The notes under the pieces: model-generated
Told to the model about the DNA's origin: nothing
Seen by the model: only the letters and a program-made list of their open reading frames with translations
Database searches by the model: none
Position numbers and translations under genes: made by a program
In this document: piece after piece, positions 20,042-31,796 of the stretch
Position numbering within the stretch: position 1 is the stretch's first letter
How the letters are laid out: every line of letters starts with the position of its first letter
From: Takakia lepidozioides
Taxonomy: Eukaryota; Streptophyta; Takakiopsida; Takakiales; Takakiaceae
DNA length: 64,000 nucleotides
Assembly: GCA_030704615.1 (NCBI GenBank)
Contig: CM060732.1
Location: forward strand, 3,164,001 to 3,228,000
Direction: 5' to 3'

Positions 20042-21355
20042 TTAATCTTGAAAATCATCCGAATCCTCATCCTGTTCTAGACTGTCCTGCTCCGCCTCCA
20101 CCCCCTCATTGCCTTTCTCATCTCCAGCGGACTGCTCGTTGGCCAGGCTTTCAAAAATCCCATCTTCCCCTTGCGGAACTGTCCATCTCACCTCCGTTGG
20201 GTCGTCTTCCTCCCTGTCTGCGTCGCTCTCATCCGCTGAATCACATATGTACTTTCGTACCCGTCTACCTGTCTGAGCTGCTGCCAACTCTTTCCTTATC
20301 CTTCTGTCCTCCCTAGCCCTCTCCAGAATCAACTCTACTTTACTGGGATTCTCACTTCTTCTAATCGCTGTATTTGCGAGTTTAGCTGCATAACTAGGAA
20401 GGGAGTAGTCCCTCACCGGGCTCGTCATGAAGTCGGCCTTCGCAAAGAACAGGACATTCTTCCTGGCAGGAAGTGTAGGCCCTACATGTTTCGACCCGGA
20501 CCCTGCAATCCTGCACATGACAATCATCAACGAGACTAATGAGAACCACAGTCCGGAAATTCGTTTGACAAAAATGACCCAGAAGGCTTTGCAAACTTAC
20601 AATGTTTGCACTCACTCGTATTCCGGGTTCTCCTCCGCATCAATGTCCACTGTGTCTTCCTCGGACTCCGACGAATCCGAGGAGACTTCCGCTCTGTCGG
20701 GAGCCTTAACATTCCGTTGCAGCCCTTCCAGATGGGATCCCCACACGGATGAATCCTCCTCGTAGGCAAAGAGGTGCCGGTCGGAAAACCGCCCAGCCCA
20801 CATTGAGGCACCTGTTACAATGCCATCCACACATTACAACATTGCGCTTCAGATGTTGCGAACTACATCCTAACGAGAATTTGCAGAACAACATAGATCA
20901 AGATTCTGCATACATGTCCTACAGATGAGGTCAAGCACTGTGCCCTCCACGTCTGTGCATGTCTCCATAATTGTCTGAATGAAGGCAGGGCTCCGAGTCC
21001 GTGAGTACCGCAGGGGTTCCGTTGAAGTGAGGCTATGAGGGAGAAGTTCCTTGGGAACGTTGTTGAACAGAACGTCGTAATCGAGGGGGTCGCAGTTCGG
21101 GTCAACCTTTCCTCCCTCCTTCCGGAAAGCAAAGGTGGAGTTCTCCTTCACAAAGCAGTATGCATCGAACTGCTTCGTCTGCATACACAGGGGGGAACGA
21201 TTAGAAACCAAATGCGGCACCGCATTTGAAAACACCCAAGCAAATGAATGGACGAGTGCCAGTGTCGTAATCACCTTCTTCCCTTCCGACCGAAGGCCCA
21301 GTATGTTGATGCACGTCCACTTCTTTTTCAGAATCGGGACGGACCTGCAGGAAGG
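20042..21355 (-). pseudogene. C-terminal third of the T0 ParB-methyltransferase gene
   Basis: It contains the counterparts of exons 8-10 and the end of exon 7 of T1 (KKWTCIN, TKQFDAYCF, RSPAFIQTI, GASMWAG, VPFFAR). The acidic tail is still in frame to TAA at 20042-20044. In motif I, GTG has become RTC and the exon 8 donor context is changed (TGTAGGACATGT against TGTGGGACAGGT). All upstream coding sequence is missing; at 21355 it abuts palindrome array D. It cannot make a working enzyme. Confidence 0.85.
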
Positions 21356-21379
21356 TAATTCGGCGCTTCGACTTACCTG

Positions 21380-22330
21380 GCGAATGGAAATTCGGCGCCA
21401 AATTTCCACCTGCCAGCGATCCGAGTTACCTGCTGGATGGAAATTCGGCGCCGAATTTCCATCCTGATCCGCTCCGAATTACCTGCATGACGGAAATTTT
21501 GCGTGCCGCCCTACCTGCCGGATGGAAATTCGGCGCCGAATTTCCATCCATCCGCTCTCCGACCAACCTGGCGGATGGAAATCCGGCGCCGGATTTCCAT
21601 CCATCCGCTCCGAATTACCTGCGTGGCGGAAATTTTGCGCGCCGCCCTACCTGGCAGGATGGAAATCTGGCGCCGAATTTCCATCCATCCGCTCTCCGAC
21701 CAACCTGGCGGATGGAAATCCGACGCCGGATTTCCATCCATCCGCTCCGAATTACCTGCGTGGCGGAAATTTCGCGCGCAGCCCTACCTGGCAGGATGGA
21801 AATCCGGCGCCGAATTTCCATCCATCCGCTCTCCGACCAACCTAGTAGATGGAAATCCAGCGCCGGATTTTCATCCATCCGCTCCGAATTACCTGCGTGG
21901 CGGAAATTTCGCTCGCCGCCCTACCTGGCAGGATGGAAATCCGGCGCCGAATTTCCATCCATCCGCACTCCGACCAACCTGGCGGATGGAAATCCAGCGC
22001 CGAATTACCTGCGTGGCGAAAATTTCGCGCGCCGCCCTACCTTGCAGGATGGAAATCCGGCGCCGGATTTCCATCCATCCGGCTCCGAATTACCTGCGAG
22101 ACGGAAATTTCGCGCGACGCCCTACCTGGCAGGATGGAAATTCGGTGCTGAATTTCCATCCTGCTGCTCTCCGAATTACCTGCATGACGGAAATTTTGCG
22201 CGCCGCCGTACCTGGCGGATGGAAATCCAGCGCCAGATTTCCATCCATCCGCGCTCCGAATTACCTGCAGGATGGAAATCCGGCGCCGGAATTCTATTCT
22301 GCTGCGCTCCAAATTACCTCTACGTTGGAA
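21380..22330. repeat. Palindrome array D with a 137-bp higher-order unit
   Basis: Palindromes here are GGAAATTCGGCGCCGAATTT and GGAAATCCGGCGCCGGATTT, with degenerate GGAAATTTTGCGCGCCGCC copies. A block CTCCGAATTACCTGCGTGGC recurs at 21607, 21743 and 21881, a period near 137 bp. Inside a period, palindrome steps are about 53, 53 and 32 bp. On the minus strand each spacer carries CAGGTAA- or CAGGTTG-like splice-donor-like motifs. It abuts the broken methyltransferase gene at 21355. Confidence 0.9.
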
Positions 22331-22555
22331 ATTCCGGGCCGAGTTGCGTCATATTTCATCCGACAGGGAGGGCTTCATCCGACATTTAATTGCGTAGTTG
22401 GGCATTAAATGTCCACCGCCGTCCGTTTTTATTCGGGCTGGCGACACATGGCTTCCTCGATACGTACCCTAAATCTGATGCTAATCTCGGATTAACTTCT
22501 ATTCGAGGCATGTACCCCAAAAAACTGAGATCTTTTTCCATTTTGGCTGGGACTT
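22331..22555. other. No gene recognised
   Basis: Transition between array D and the T2 gene. No palindrome or convincing reading frame is seen. Confidence 0.45.
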
Positions 22556-25500
22556 ATGCCGCCTGAAGGGTGTGGCTCTCCTGAGAGAGACCTCACATCC
22601 AGACCGCGGCGGAAGTTGAAAGCTTTGTACTACGGACGACGGCCAATCTCTCGCATGGCCAAACTTAAGCTCCAGCAGGAGATTCCAGTGTCTTGCTCAC
22701 AACCCGCGCCAACTGAAGCCGAGTACTCTCAGGCAAGCCACTTCTGCTTTCGCTTTGTTCGCTTTCGCTTTTGCTTTCGCTTTGTTGTTTCGCTTTGTTT
22801 TTGCATCTTCATCCTGGCATGGAAGCGTATGGCTGCATCGCAAAAGCAGCAGATGTTGCGAAGAATGATCAAGGTCTGAGTGGTTAAAAATTAAGGAAAC
22901 CCATGCTGAGCTGAGAAGATGAAGTGCCTTCAAAACATTTCACCCTGTTTTCCCGTCTTATGGAATTCCTGATCATTTGTTCATCGTGTTTCATATTACC
23001 GGTTGAGTGAACCTTAGATAGTTTGCAATGCGTGTGCAAAGCCGACAGCTCTGGAGAAGGCTGCTTGTGCATGTCATTCTTATTCATTGGTTGGATTTGT
23101 TTTCATTGTTGTTCCATGGCACTCCATACTTCCTAAACTTGTTTTGTTTTCATTGTTGTTCCACGATTGTTGCTATGGTGGTTGCGCTGCTCGTTGCGAT
23201 GCTGGTTTTGGCACCGATGTTGGTTCTGACGATTTTGGGAATGACAGAGTGACGACGAGCCCGACACGCTGGTGGTATCATCGACCGCTCCAACTCATCG
23301 CATATTTGAATCGCCCAACTTGGGGCGAGAGGGAAAACTTCAACTTTTTGTTGGTGGACGGGAGGACCTGCAACGAGGGTACGACAGAATAGGCATTGGG
23401 GAGGTTGGTGCAGGCGGCATGGCAGGTGAAGGGCGTGAGGATGTGAGGACAGCAGATCCAACAATGGAGGTTGTTGATGCACATGTAGTAGGGCCCGCCC
23501 ACGCAAAGAAGAAGAAGAAAGCTAAGCACATGCAATCCCCGGCGAGAGAGCCGTCACGGGCTGCGGAGGGGGGAGTGAGCAGTGCGCGCGAGGGTGTTAG
23601 TTCGCCTCAATCAAAGGTGGTCGTCCTGGAGGGCTTCCCTGCTGCTAGCCCTAGTAAGAAACAGAAAGCCCGTGAGAGGGCAAAAGAGAGGGCAAAAGAA
23701 CAGGCGAGACAGAAGGCTAGCCAGGAGGAAAGAGAAAAGGCCACTGAAGATGCCAGGGGTGCCCAAATGACAGATGCCAATGTAAGCGAGGGACGCACAG
23801 AGACGGTGGATCCCTCCAAGACACCACAAAGAGGCAGTAACACACCGGTTACACCATCGCGGACAAGAGCAGCCCCCGCAATTACCCATACGGTGGAGAG
23901 TGGAGGAGAGGAAAGAACACCACAAAGAGCACGGATTGTGCAAGTTCGAGGTGAAGCCGGGGAGATGGCAGTAGAGACAGGGAGAGTGCTCGAGGTGGTT
24001 TTGCCGGTGGTTCACCATGTTGAGGAGGACGTCACCGAGCTTTCTGACCAAGATGACATCCTCCCGGACATCCCCAGGCCCCAAACCCGCAGCATACAGG
24101 CTGGATTTGGCGGTCCTGGTGGGCTGCCAGAGAACCCCTCTGCAACAGACGTCATGTCGGAGGCGGATATGAAGTTGGCCGCTGCCAAGATGTTGGAGGA
24201 ATCCACAACAACATTGGCAGGGTGTTGGGGGGCATGGTGTACCCGGCCAAGCCTCGAATTCCCCTTTGCCGCTTGGTGTCTTTGCAGGTGGTGAGACCTG
24301 CCCTCCCAGGCGATATCGACAAGCTGAAATTCTCTTTCCGGGATGGATATCGAATGGGGTCTGCCGCATTTTACGTTTCCATTGAGAACGACCACGGAGC
24401 TTCCTATGCCCACACTTTCGATGAGGTGGACAAATGGGGTCCCCATTGGCAAAGGCGAAATGAGGAGTTCGAGAGATCGATTGTTACTGATCCTCTTTTC
24501 CAGCACTTGTCCGGAAAGATGTTTTACGTGTGGGACGGCAATCATCGCCTCCTGGCATGGATGGAGCACATAGCCGAAGCCCACCCCAACGACCTTGATT
24601 GGCATTTCGCCGTGGAGTGTGTTGTGCTGAAGGTTGTGGGGCCCAAAGATCACAGTCTTCTCAAAGCTGCAATGGCGGACATCAACTCGTAAGTTACAAC
24701 GCCTCTTGCTTTTGGACCCATCCGATTGTAAGTCATTTCATTGTGAATCCTCATATTTGTTGTAAATTCCCATTTCAGAATTGTTTTATGGAAATGTGGC
24801 ATTGCAGGGTGACTGAGAATGCCTTCATTGCCACCAACTTGTCCCATATGCTCTTCCGAGTGAAGGATGTCGGGAAGCAGGGGGTGCAAGAGTTTGCCAA
24901 TTCACTCAGTGCCGACCTCCTGCGCAAGTCGGAGGCAAAGGCAGACAGAACCTGGTATAGGCTGAGCATGGATGCCATGGTGGACTACATATTTCGGGTA
25001 AATCTCCTGACTGTTTTGTTGAGCTAATCTGTCTCTCCTCCCCCAATAGAAGAAAAAGTGTTGAGCAGGATCTCTAATCTTATGTGCGCATTCTTGACAG
25101 ACGAAAATTCAGCAGGATTTGGCACATGTGCGGAGGTTCTACATGGAGTCAGAGGAGAAGAATCTAACCCTCCCAGGACTCGAATCGTATCTCAAAGCTG
25201 CGGAGGCCAAGGCCCGCATAAAGTACAAGTCGCGGATGGTAAAGTACGTGGCCATAGCTGATCCCGCCCTTGGTGCCGACTTTCTGGTGGAGGTGGGGAA
25301 ACACTACTCCCGCGCTCTGAAGCCCACGATTACATTGGAGAAGCTCCATCGTCTAGCCACATCCTGTGTGGATGGTGCAGAAAAGGTGATACATTCTTAA
25401 CCAAATTGTGGTGGCAACAACTCGTTTTTGTGGTGTTTGGCGCTTACGAATATGCTGGGTGGTTGGACAGACCCGGTGGCTCCAAATCTGGAATGGTTCC

Positions 25501-26767
25501 CAAAGTACAAGGGATATGTGGAGCTTCCCCAAACCGGACAAACTGTCTGACCCCACATTCGACATGTGGATGAACCGCATGACATGGTGGTTTCAGGTAC
25601 TTCCCCACGCTTCGTTTGGCGCTTCTACTCTTGTAGGGGGTGGATTCATTGTATTTTTTCAGCAATGCGATCTGATGGAGAATCTCCACAGGTGACGACG
25701 AATGCGCAAGAGCAGCTGGACACACAAGCACATCAGTTCAAGATGGAGATATCTCCTGCAGCAGAGAGCCTACGCGACTATGTGACGAGGTACTTTCTGC
25801 TCTACAAAACCGACCTATTCTTTCGGGAGATACCACATGCCCGCCGGAGCCACGAGTTCACCGACCAACCGAACGCGGACAAAGCAACAATGCGCCTTCT
25901 GTACAGGTACATACGCGATGCCTTCCTTTTAGTACTTGCATTTTTCGCCTAATTTCCAGATCAGGGCTCCGAAAATGGCTAAGTCCCTAGGGTGGCCGGC
26001 CCTGAACTGGAAATTCGGCGCCATTTTTCCAGGTCAAGGCCATATGGGACTTAGCCATTTTCGGGCCGGACCTGGGAAAATGGCGCCGAATTTCCAGTCA
26101 GGGCTCCGAAAATGGCTAAGTCCCTAGGGTGGCTGGCCCTGAACTGGAAATTCGGCGCCATTTTTCCAGTTCTAGGCCCTATTGCCCTTGTGGGACTTAG
26201 CCATTTTCAGGCCGGACCTGGGAAAATGGTGCCGAATTTCCAGTCAGGGCTCCGAAAATGGCTGGCCCTGAACTGGAAATTCGGCGCCATTTTTCCAGTT
26301 CTAGGCCCTATTGCCGTTCTGGGACTTAGCCATCTTCGGGCCAAACCGGGAAAAATGGCGCCGAATTCCCAGTTCAGGGCTCCCAAGATGGCTAAGTCCC
26401 TAGGGTGGCAGTCACCGAAAACCGAAATTCGGCGCCATTTTTCCATTTCTAGGCCCACTCAAATCCGCCCCAACCTGGGAAAATGGTGCCGAATTTGCAG
26501 TTCAGGGACCTCATTGTGTTTTTCATGAATGCAGGTACTGCAAGTTATCCCTTTTGGAGAAAGGTCATCTGTCTTTCGAGCCACCATTCTTCCTGGCATG
26601 GAGGAACCCTGGGGCTGACTCCATGTACACTGACGATATTGTGAAGGAGTGGCATCTGGAACATTTGCGTGATTGCAACCGATGCATCACAGAGCTCGGA
26701 GGATGGGGGGGATGAGGGGGATGAGGAAGCAGGAGGGCCAAGTTCCTCGGAAGGTGTAGGAGAGTAG
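22556..26767 (+). pseudogene. ParB-like gene with the methyltransferase domain deleted (T2)
   Basis: Exon 1 starts at 22556 (MPPEGCG; PRRKL and YYGRRP match T1). A long disordered exon runs about 23250-24687 with the ParB-like domain (RIPLCRLVSLQVV, VWDGNHRLLAW). Further exons lie at about 24808-24997, 25101-25385, 25448-25594 and 25692-25906, each matching T1. After intron 25907-26533, a short exon (FEPPFFLAW) jumps near 26675 straight into the acidic C-terminal tail also seen at 32330, so the entire methyltransferase region is missing. A one-base shift near 24205 separates the N-terminal frame from the ParB frame. A poly(A) signal lies at 26831. It is a broken or ParB-only derivative. Confidence 0.8.
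25995..26500. repeat. Palindrome array E inside a T2 intron
   Basis: Imperfect palindromes with one long and one short arm, GGAAATTCGGCGCCATTTTT, alternate in orientation. Approximate starts are 26009, 26074, 26146, 26220, 26275, 26349, 26423 and 26477. They fill the intron homologous to T1 intron 6. Spacers repeat the phrase CTAAGTCCCTAGGGTGG. Confidence 0.88.
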
Positions 26768-26976
26768 TTCCCATTCCTGCTATGACAGTTAGGACACACT
26801 TGTATAGACGTGGCTTGCCACCAAATTTGCAATAAAATGTTGCATTTCATTGCTATGATGAGTCCACATGACCCTATTTCCGTGCCTCCTAACCCTATTT
26901 CCGTGGACACAATTCGGCCCGCTCATGCTTTTTTTTTTCCGCTCATGCTCATGCCGCTCATGAAATAGCAGCCCCC
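26768..26976. mobile_element. Right end of T2/T0 element
   Basis: AATAAA at 26831 is followed by the block CCCTATTTCCGTG twice (about 26872-26902), a T-run, GCTCATG repeats and the terminus GAAATAGCAGCCCCC at 26976. The flank at 26977 is retrotransposon DNA (ATCAAGTC). No matching duplication is found at 2425, so the two ends do not form a simple pair. Confidence 0.8.
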
Positions 26977-28560
26977 ATCAAGTCATCCCCTCCAGTCATA
27001 CTCTCTGACTCCATGAGGTCTTCTGGTAGTAGGTAGCCTACTAGATTTCTTAGTGGTGACCTGTAGCTTGTGCTTCCCATCATGCACAATCAGTTTCTGG
27101 GAATTCCAGTCATGGAATACCCTGGCCTGTTTCAGCCATGGTCGACCCAGCAATAAGGAATAAGCTTCCATGATATCATCCATTTTCAACACAGTCACTG
27201 TGATCTTAAAGATCATCTTCTGAATCTGTATCTTAACTCCTCTTATCAAGCCTAATGGCTGTACACTCCTTTGATCTGCCATTGTTACTGTGAATGGAGT
27301 TGGTTTCATGTTACTTAGACCAAGCTTCTGCCTTAATTGGTCTATCATAATATTCATTCCTGAGCCTCCATCTATCAGTACATCAGTCAAGTCTGTGCTT
27401 CAAATTCTCAATTGGATTACTGGCATAGAATCATCATACTCCATGACTGTTTCTCGCCCTTCAGGCTTCACATTATAACTGGTCACCTTACTGTTCAGGT
27501 CTATGTTCTCTATCACATGAGCAATCTGATTGTTTGCTTGATACAGCCTGTGTCTACAATGGGGTGCCACAGCCAATAGCTGCCCAATTGTGATCTCAGC
27601 TTTGGTCTGACATATTACTTCAGCCAAAGTCCCTTCATTATCCCGCACTGGTGAAGCCTCTTGCTTCACTTCCTCTTCATCTTCTTCATCTTCTCTTTCA
27701 GAGTCAGAAGAATCTGCCATAGGGATATCAGTATCCTTCTGCATTTCCCTTATGGTATCAGCCACTTCCTTGTGCAGCTCCTTCTCATCTCTCCAAGCCT
27801 CATCATCTTCAGGCACATCACTGCCATCTTCATTAACATCTTCTTCCTCATCCACTGGAGGTATTAGTTTAGCTTTGCTTCTGGTAACTACCATTGTACT
27901 TACTTCTGGTACAAAACATGGCCTAACCATGTGAGCTGCCACCACTGGGCCCTCATTCACAGGAGCTCTCATCTCATTTTGGTGTCTGATCCAGAATGGA
28001 CAAGCTGCTTTGCGATGTCCTGCCTGGTTACAATAATAATACAGTTCTTCACCATTGGGTCCTCGCCCTTGGTCTATTCTGGGATTATTTCTATAATCCG
28101 GATTCCCTGGCTGGTAATTCCCCCTTGGATTACCCTGATAGTTGCCTCTGGGATTGCCTTGGTAATTCCCTCTTGGATTACCTCTCCCTGCCATACCATT
28201 GTTATATCCACCAGGCCTACCATAGTGGTCCTGATCATTGTTTCTTCTTGGCTGGGGCTGCACTTGATGCACCATCACTTGCCTAGGTTCTCTTGCAGCT
28301 GTCCTTCTGTTGTAATAACAATTCTCAGTAGAATGGTTATCCATTTTACAATAGTACAATGTTTCTCCTTCATGTGGCATTCAGCTGTGGTATGGCCTTC
28401 ATTCTGACATTTTGCATACCAAGTTCCTCCAATGTGTTGCAGCCTCTGTGGCATACTTTTTCAAGATTTCTTCCAGTCTTTTCTCATAGTTGTCCCTCTT
28501 CAACTTTTCCTTCTTCTTGCTCTTCCTCTTGAGCTCTTGCTCTTCTTCCTCATCTGTACG
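26977..28560 (-). pseudogene. Ty3-type retrotransposon fragment R1: gag zinc knuckles and protease
   Basis: Minus-strand frames at 28380-27400 and 27390-26983 match R3 (57031-55306). A zinc knuckle reads YCNQAGHRKAAC, an acidic linker follows, and a retropepsin-like DVLIDGGSGMNIM leads into GRPWLKQARVF. The two frames are offset near 27395. Upstream gag (KYATEAATHWRNLVCKMSE) is in yet another frame. T2 interrupts the element at 26976. LTRs are missing. It is a dead copy of the same family as R3. Confidence 0.85.
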
Positions 28561-28780
28561 CATTGTATGCAAGACATTCGTCGCAAAAGGATCACAAACG
28601 TCGTAGAGCGCACACAATTGAGGCCCTGGCAGGTCATCCCAAACCCGTTGAAGCAGGAGCACGAATAAGCACGATAGCTGGAAACCCTCAACCACGGAGA
28701 TGGAGAACCCTACCTCCACGACAAAGTGAACAGCAAGACCAGGGAGGGGGATGGATGACCGGAGGAGCACCACGTAATGG
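28561..28780. other. Transition, no gene supported
   Basis: Short open frames exist but have no recognisable homology within the window. It lies between R1 and the G-rich tract. Confidence 0.4.
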
Positions 28781-28928
28781 ATCATCGCGCAAAACTATCG
28801 GACGGCGGGGGGACGGCCACATCATGTTGAAGAGGGCCAAGGGGGATCAGTCCCCGGGGGGAGCAGGGGATGGGGAACGGATCCATTGGGGGTGATGCCA
28901 CGTGGTTGAGGAGGATGGACGGCGCGGC

Positions 28929-28961
<33 letters not shown>

Positions 28962-29788
28962 TCGATGACGAGGGGACCGCGACGTGGCCCACGGGTCATG
29001 GAGGGCACCGTGGAGTAGCACGTGGCGGAAAATGTGGGGAGGGGGATCAGTCCCCGAATTGGAGGAGGGGATCAACCGAGGCGGGGGAGCAACAGCGCGG
29101 GGATTCCGCCGTCCATGGTTGAAGCCCGGGGGACCGCGCCGGGCTCGGGGCATCAGGCCTCTAACCGTTGGAGGGATCGACGGCGGAGGGGATTGCGACG
29201 TGGCGGTGTGTCACTGTGAACGGCAATGGTTTTAGGTAAGATTGATGGGCAAGGGATCAACGGTTCGAGGAGCACCACATGGTGGCGCGATTGGGAGTGG
29301 GGATCACTCCAGCCCTGGACGGGGGATCAACCCAGTTGCGGGGGAACAACTCTGATGGGATGAGGGGATCGACGGCGAGGGGAGCACCACGTGGTGGTGG
29401 ACATGTCATCGGGCCTTCATCCGGCCGTCGTCCATCCACTGCGCGAGAGGATGGCGGGGGGATGAGGGGCGGATGACCCAGAAAATCCATTGTTTTGAGG
29501 TTGGATGGATGCGCAGGGGATTGACGGTTCGGGCGAGCAGCACATGGCGGGTGATTAGGGGTGGGGGATCACTCCCGGTCCGGAGTGGGGATCAAGCCAG
29601 GTCGGGGGGAGCGGTGACGTCTCGGAGGATCGCGCCGTGGATGGGACGAGGGGATCGACGGCAGGGGGAGCGCCACGATCCGGCCGATGGGTGGAGGGGG
29701 ATCAGTCACCGCATTGGATGGGGATCAACTGGGGGGGGGGGGGGGGGGGCGGCGACGTCTCGGGGGATCGGGCCGTCGATGGGAAGAG
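28781..29788. repeat. G-rich degenerate minisatellite
   Basis: Strongly G-biased on the plus strand, with a run of about 30 G at 28930-28960 and another at 29728-29748. GGGATCRAC-like and GCACCACGTGGTGG-like phrases recur every 45-60 bp. It directly precedes the LTR at 29789. No coding potential is supported. Confidence 0.7.
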
Positions 29789-30574
29789 TGTCGCGGCCCT
29801 CCGCCTTGAGGGCAGGGGTCGGGACACAAGAGGGGCTGCCCCTGTGGTGGGGGCAGTGGCAACAATAGATACGGGGGCTGAAGCACCCTTGAGTGCCCAA
29901 GGCACTCAAGGAGGCGAAGGCGCTCACTAGGTGGTGTTGCGGCCCTTCGCCTTGAGGGCAGGGGGTCGGAACAAAAAAGTGGCTGCCCCTGTGGCGCTCA
30001 CTAGGTGGAGCCCCGCACACCGGGTTGCGGTGGGTCCACGAGGAGTGGTGGTAGCTTAGTGGGACTTAGTGGGGGTGGCATAGGACTCACCATGGGGCGG
30101 AGACCTTGTGGTGGGAGTCGTGGGGAGTCTTGGGACTCATCACGGTCCAATGGGGCCGTGGTGGGTGGGCCAAGACTCACCGCGACTCATCACCGGGAAT
30201 CGAGGGTTTTCGTGGTGATTCGCCATAAAAGGATGGTGTTGTTTGTGAAACCCCCACGGACAGTCACAGAAGTATATATAGGGAGTAATAACCCCGAGAA
30301 TGGTGCAAGCCTGTTGGTGACCAAAACCTAGTGAGTAAGCGTGCGAGCCGGAAAGCGACCAAGGTGTGGGGAGCTGTTCCGGACTGCCAACATCCAAAGG
30401 GAATTTCCACTAGGCCCAGAGAGGGTCTCGGGGAGGAGTAAAGGGGGACCGTTATGTCCCGGTGAGCAACCGAAGCTCCGAGTTGGCCCGGTGGCCAGTT
30501 TGGGAGTTAGGCGGGCGCATCAAAGCGAGTAACTATGACTTGAAGGGGAGCTTACCAAAGTGAGGTGCGTAACA
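29789..30574 (+). repeat. 5' LTR, initiator-Met-tRNA class
   Basis: 786 bp starting TGTCGCGG and ending GTAACA, with a TATATATA box at 30273-30280. The first 50 bp or so are duplicated inside it at about 29937 (GTTGCGGCCCTTCGCCTTGA). It is followed by the primer site at 30577. Confidence 0.88.
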
Positions 30575-30576
30575 CT

Positions 30577-30588
30577 TGGTATCAGAGC
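30577..30588 (+). promoter_or_regulatory. Primer-binding site for initiator Met tRNA
   Basis: TGGTATCAGAGC, two bases after the LTR end. This is the classic plant-retrotransposon primer site. Confidence 0.93.
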
Positions 30589-30631
30589 TTAGAGTTCAGT
30601 ACGCGCGATCGTTCTTGAGATCGGCCTCATA

Positions 30632-30975
30632 ATGGGGTCGGGCAAGCCAAAGCGAAAGCGGAACGGCCCGAAAGATGATGATCCCGGTGAGCCTGGTGGA
30701 GGCGACGTGTCACCGAAGCGGCAATTTGAGGAGGCGATTCATGCTTTTGAAAGCGAGGCCGCTCAAGCAACAAGAGGAATCTGGGGAGTCAGAGCCCGAG
30801 GACTTCCCAAAGGCTCCGGCAGACCAACAGATGTCTCCCATGCCAACAGCCTTTTGGGAAGGGTTGTTGGCGCAGTTTTGGCGGGACGTTGAAAGACGTG
30901 TTGAGGGCGGCTAATGCAACTTCAACTAAGGCAAAGTTTAAGGTGAAGCCTAAGGAACCCGACACCTCACGTCCC
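30632..30975 (+). pseudogene. Start of a gag gene, truncated
   Basis: An ATG 44 bp after the primer site opens a basic, Lys/Pro-rich frame (MGSGKPKRKRNGPKDDD). The frame changes near 30770, and the element is cut at about 30975 by DNA of the T3 transposon. Only position and composition support gag. Confidence 0.6.
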
Positions 30976-30985
30976 TCCCAAAATC

Positions 30986-31500
30986 GGAAATGCGGCACCG
31001 CATTTCCAAAACCGGGGCAAGAACAATTTTCCGTTTCATGGTTTGGACATCAGAAACTGTTCGGCCAAACGGAAATGCGGTGCCACATTTCCGTTCGCGA
31101 CACGGCAGTTTTGCCGATTGCCAGCTCCTTCCATGGAGGTAAATGGATATGCCACCCCGCATGCGGAGGTCGAACATGGAAATGCGGTGCCGCATTTACA
31201 GTTTGGAGATGGACGTTTTTCCAACAACAGACCCATCGACGGAAATGCGGTTCGCCATTCCATGATGCTAGACGAGAATGTGGCACCGCATTCCATTGTC
31301 CAATAAGAAATTTTGATGACGTACATGGAAATGCAGCGCCGCATTTCCAAAACGGACATCGTTGTTTGTCCAATTCCAGACCCTTTGACGGAAATGCGGC
31401 ACCGCATTACATTGTCCAACTGGAAATGCGGTGCCGCATTTCCAATTCGAAGTATGGTAATGCCATGTCAAGAAATGAAATGCGGTACATCATTTCCGTT
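30986..31500. repeat. Palindrome array F (T3)
   Basis: GGAAATGCGG/CCGCATTTCC palindromes start at about 30986, 31071, 31178, 31241, 31274, 31326, 31390, 31422 and 31476. Steps are 85, 107, 63, 33, 52, 64, 32 and 54 bp, with unrelated spacers. Confidence 0.9.
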
Positions 31501-31796
31501 ACGACCACAATGGAGGAAAGGGAGCTGCTAGAAATCCCAACTTCCTCCCCCTGCTCCTTCTCGGATTTTTCCTCATCCTCCGAGGATGCCTCTTCCTCTT
31601 TCGGCAGACGTTCAGCCGCTGCAAGTTCCGAGTTGTGGAGGGCAGTATCTGGCTCGAAGGCGAACACATGCCTGTCGGACAACGTCCCTGCCCACATTGA
31701 AGCACCTGAGGAACAAAGCGGGCGGTTAATAGCTTGCGGCATGCAATTGCAATCGGGCCAGGGGACAAACTGAGCACGTGAAGGCTTACCCGTGCC
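31501..31796 (-). pseudogene. Methyltransferase motif I exons, inverted fragment (T3)
   Basis: On the minus strand an exon ends LTCGTG before a GT donor near 31787. The next exon begins GASMWAGTLSDRHVFAFE, the motif I region of the ParB-methyltransferase family, followed by an acidic stretch (SSEDEEKSEKEQGEE). Nothing upstream remains. It stands head to head with the plus-strand tail fragment that follows. Confidence 0.8.

Noticed and set aside
2426-26976. T0 as one element with matching duplications at 2425 and 26977
   Set aside because: Left flank is gene 2 sequence and right flank is retrotransposon sequence; there is no shared 8 bp, and internal order is rearranged near 21355-22555.
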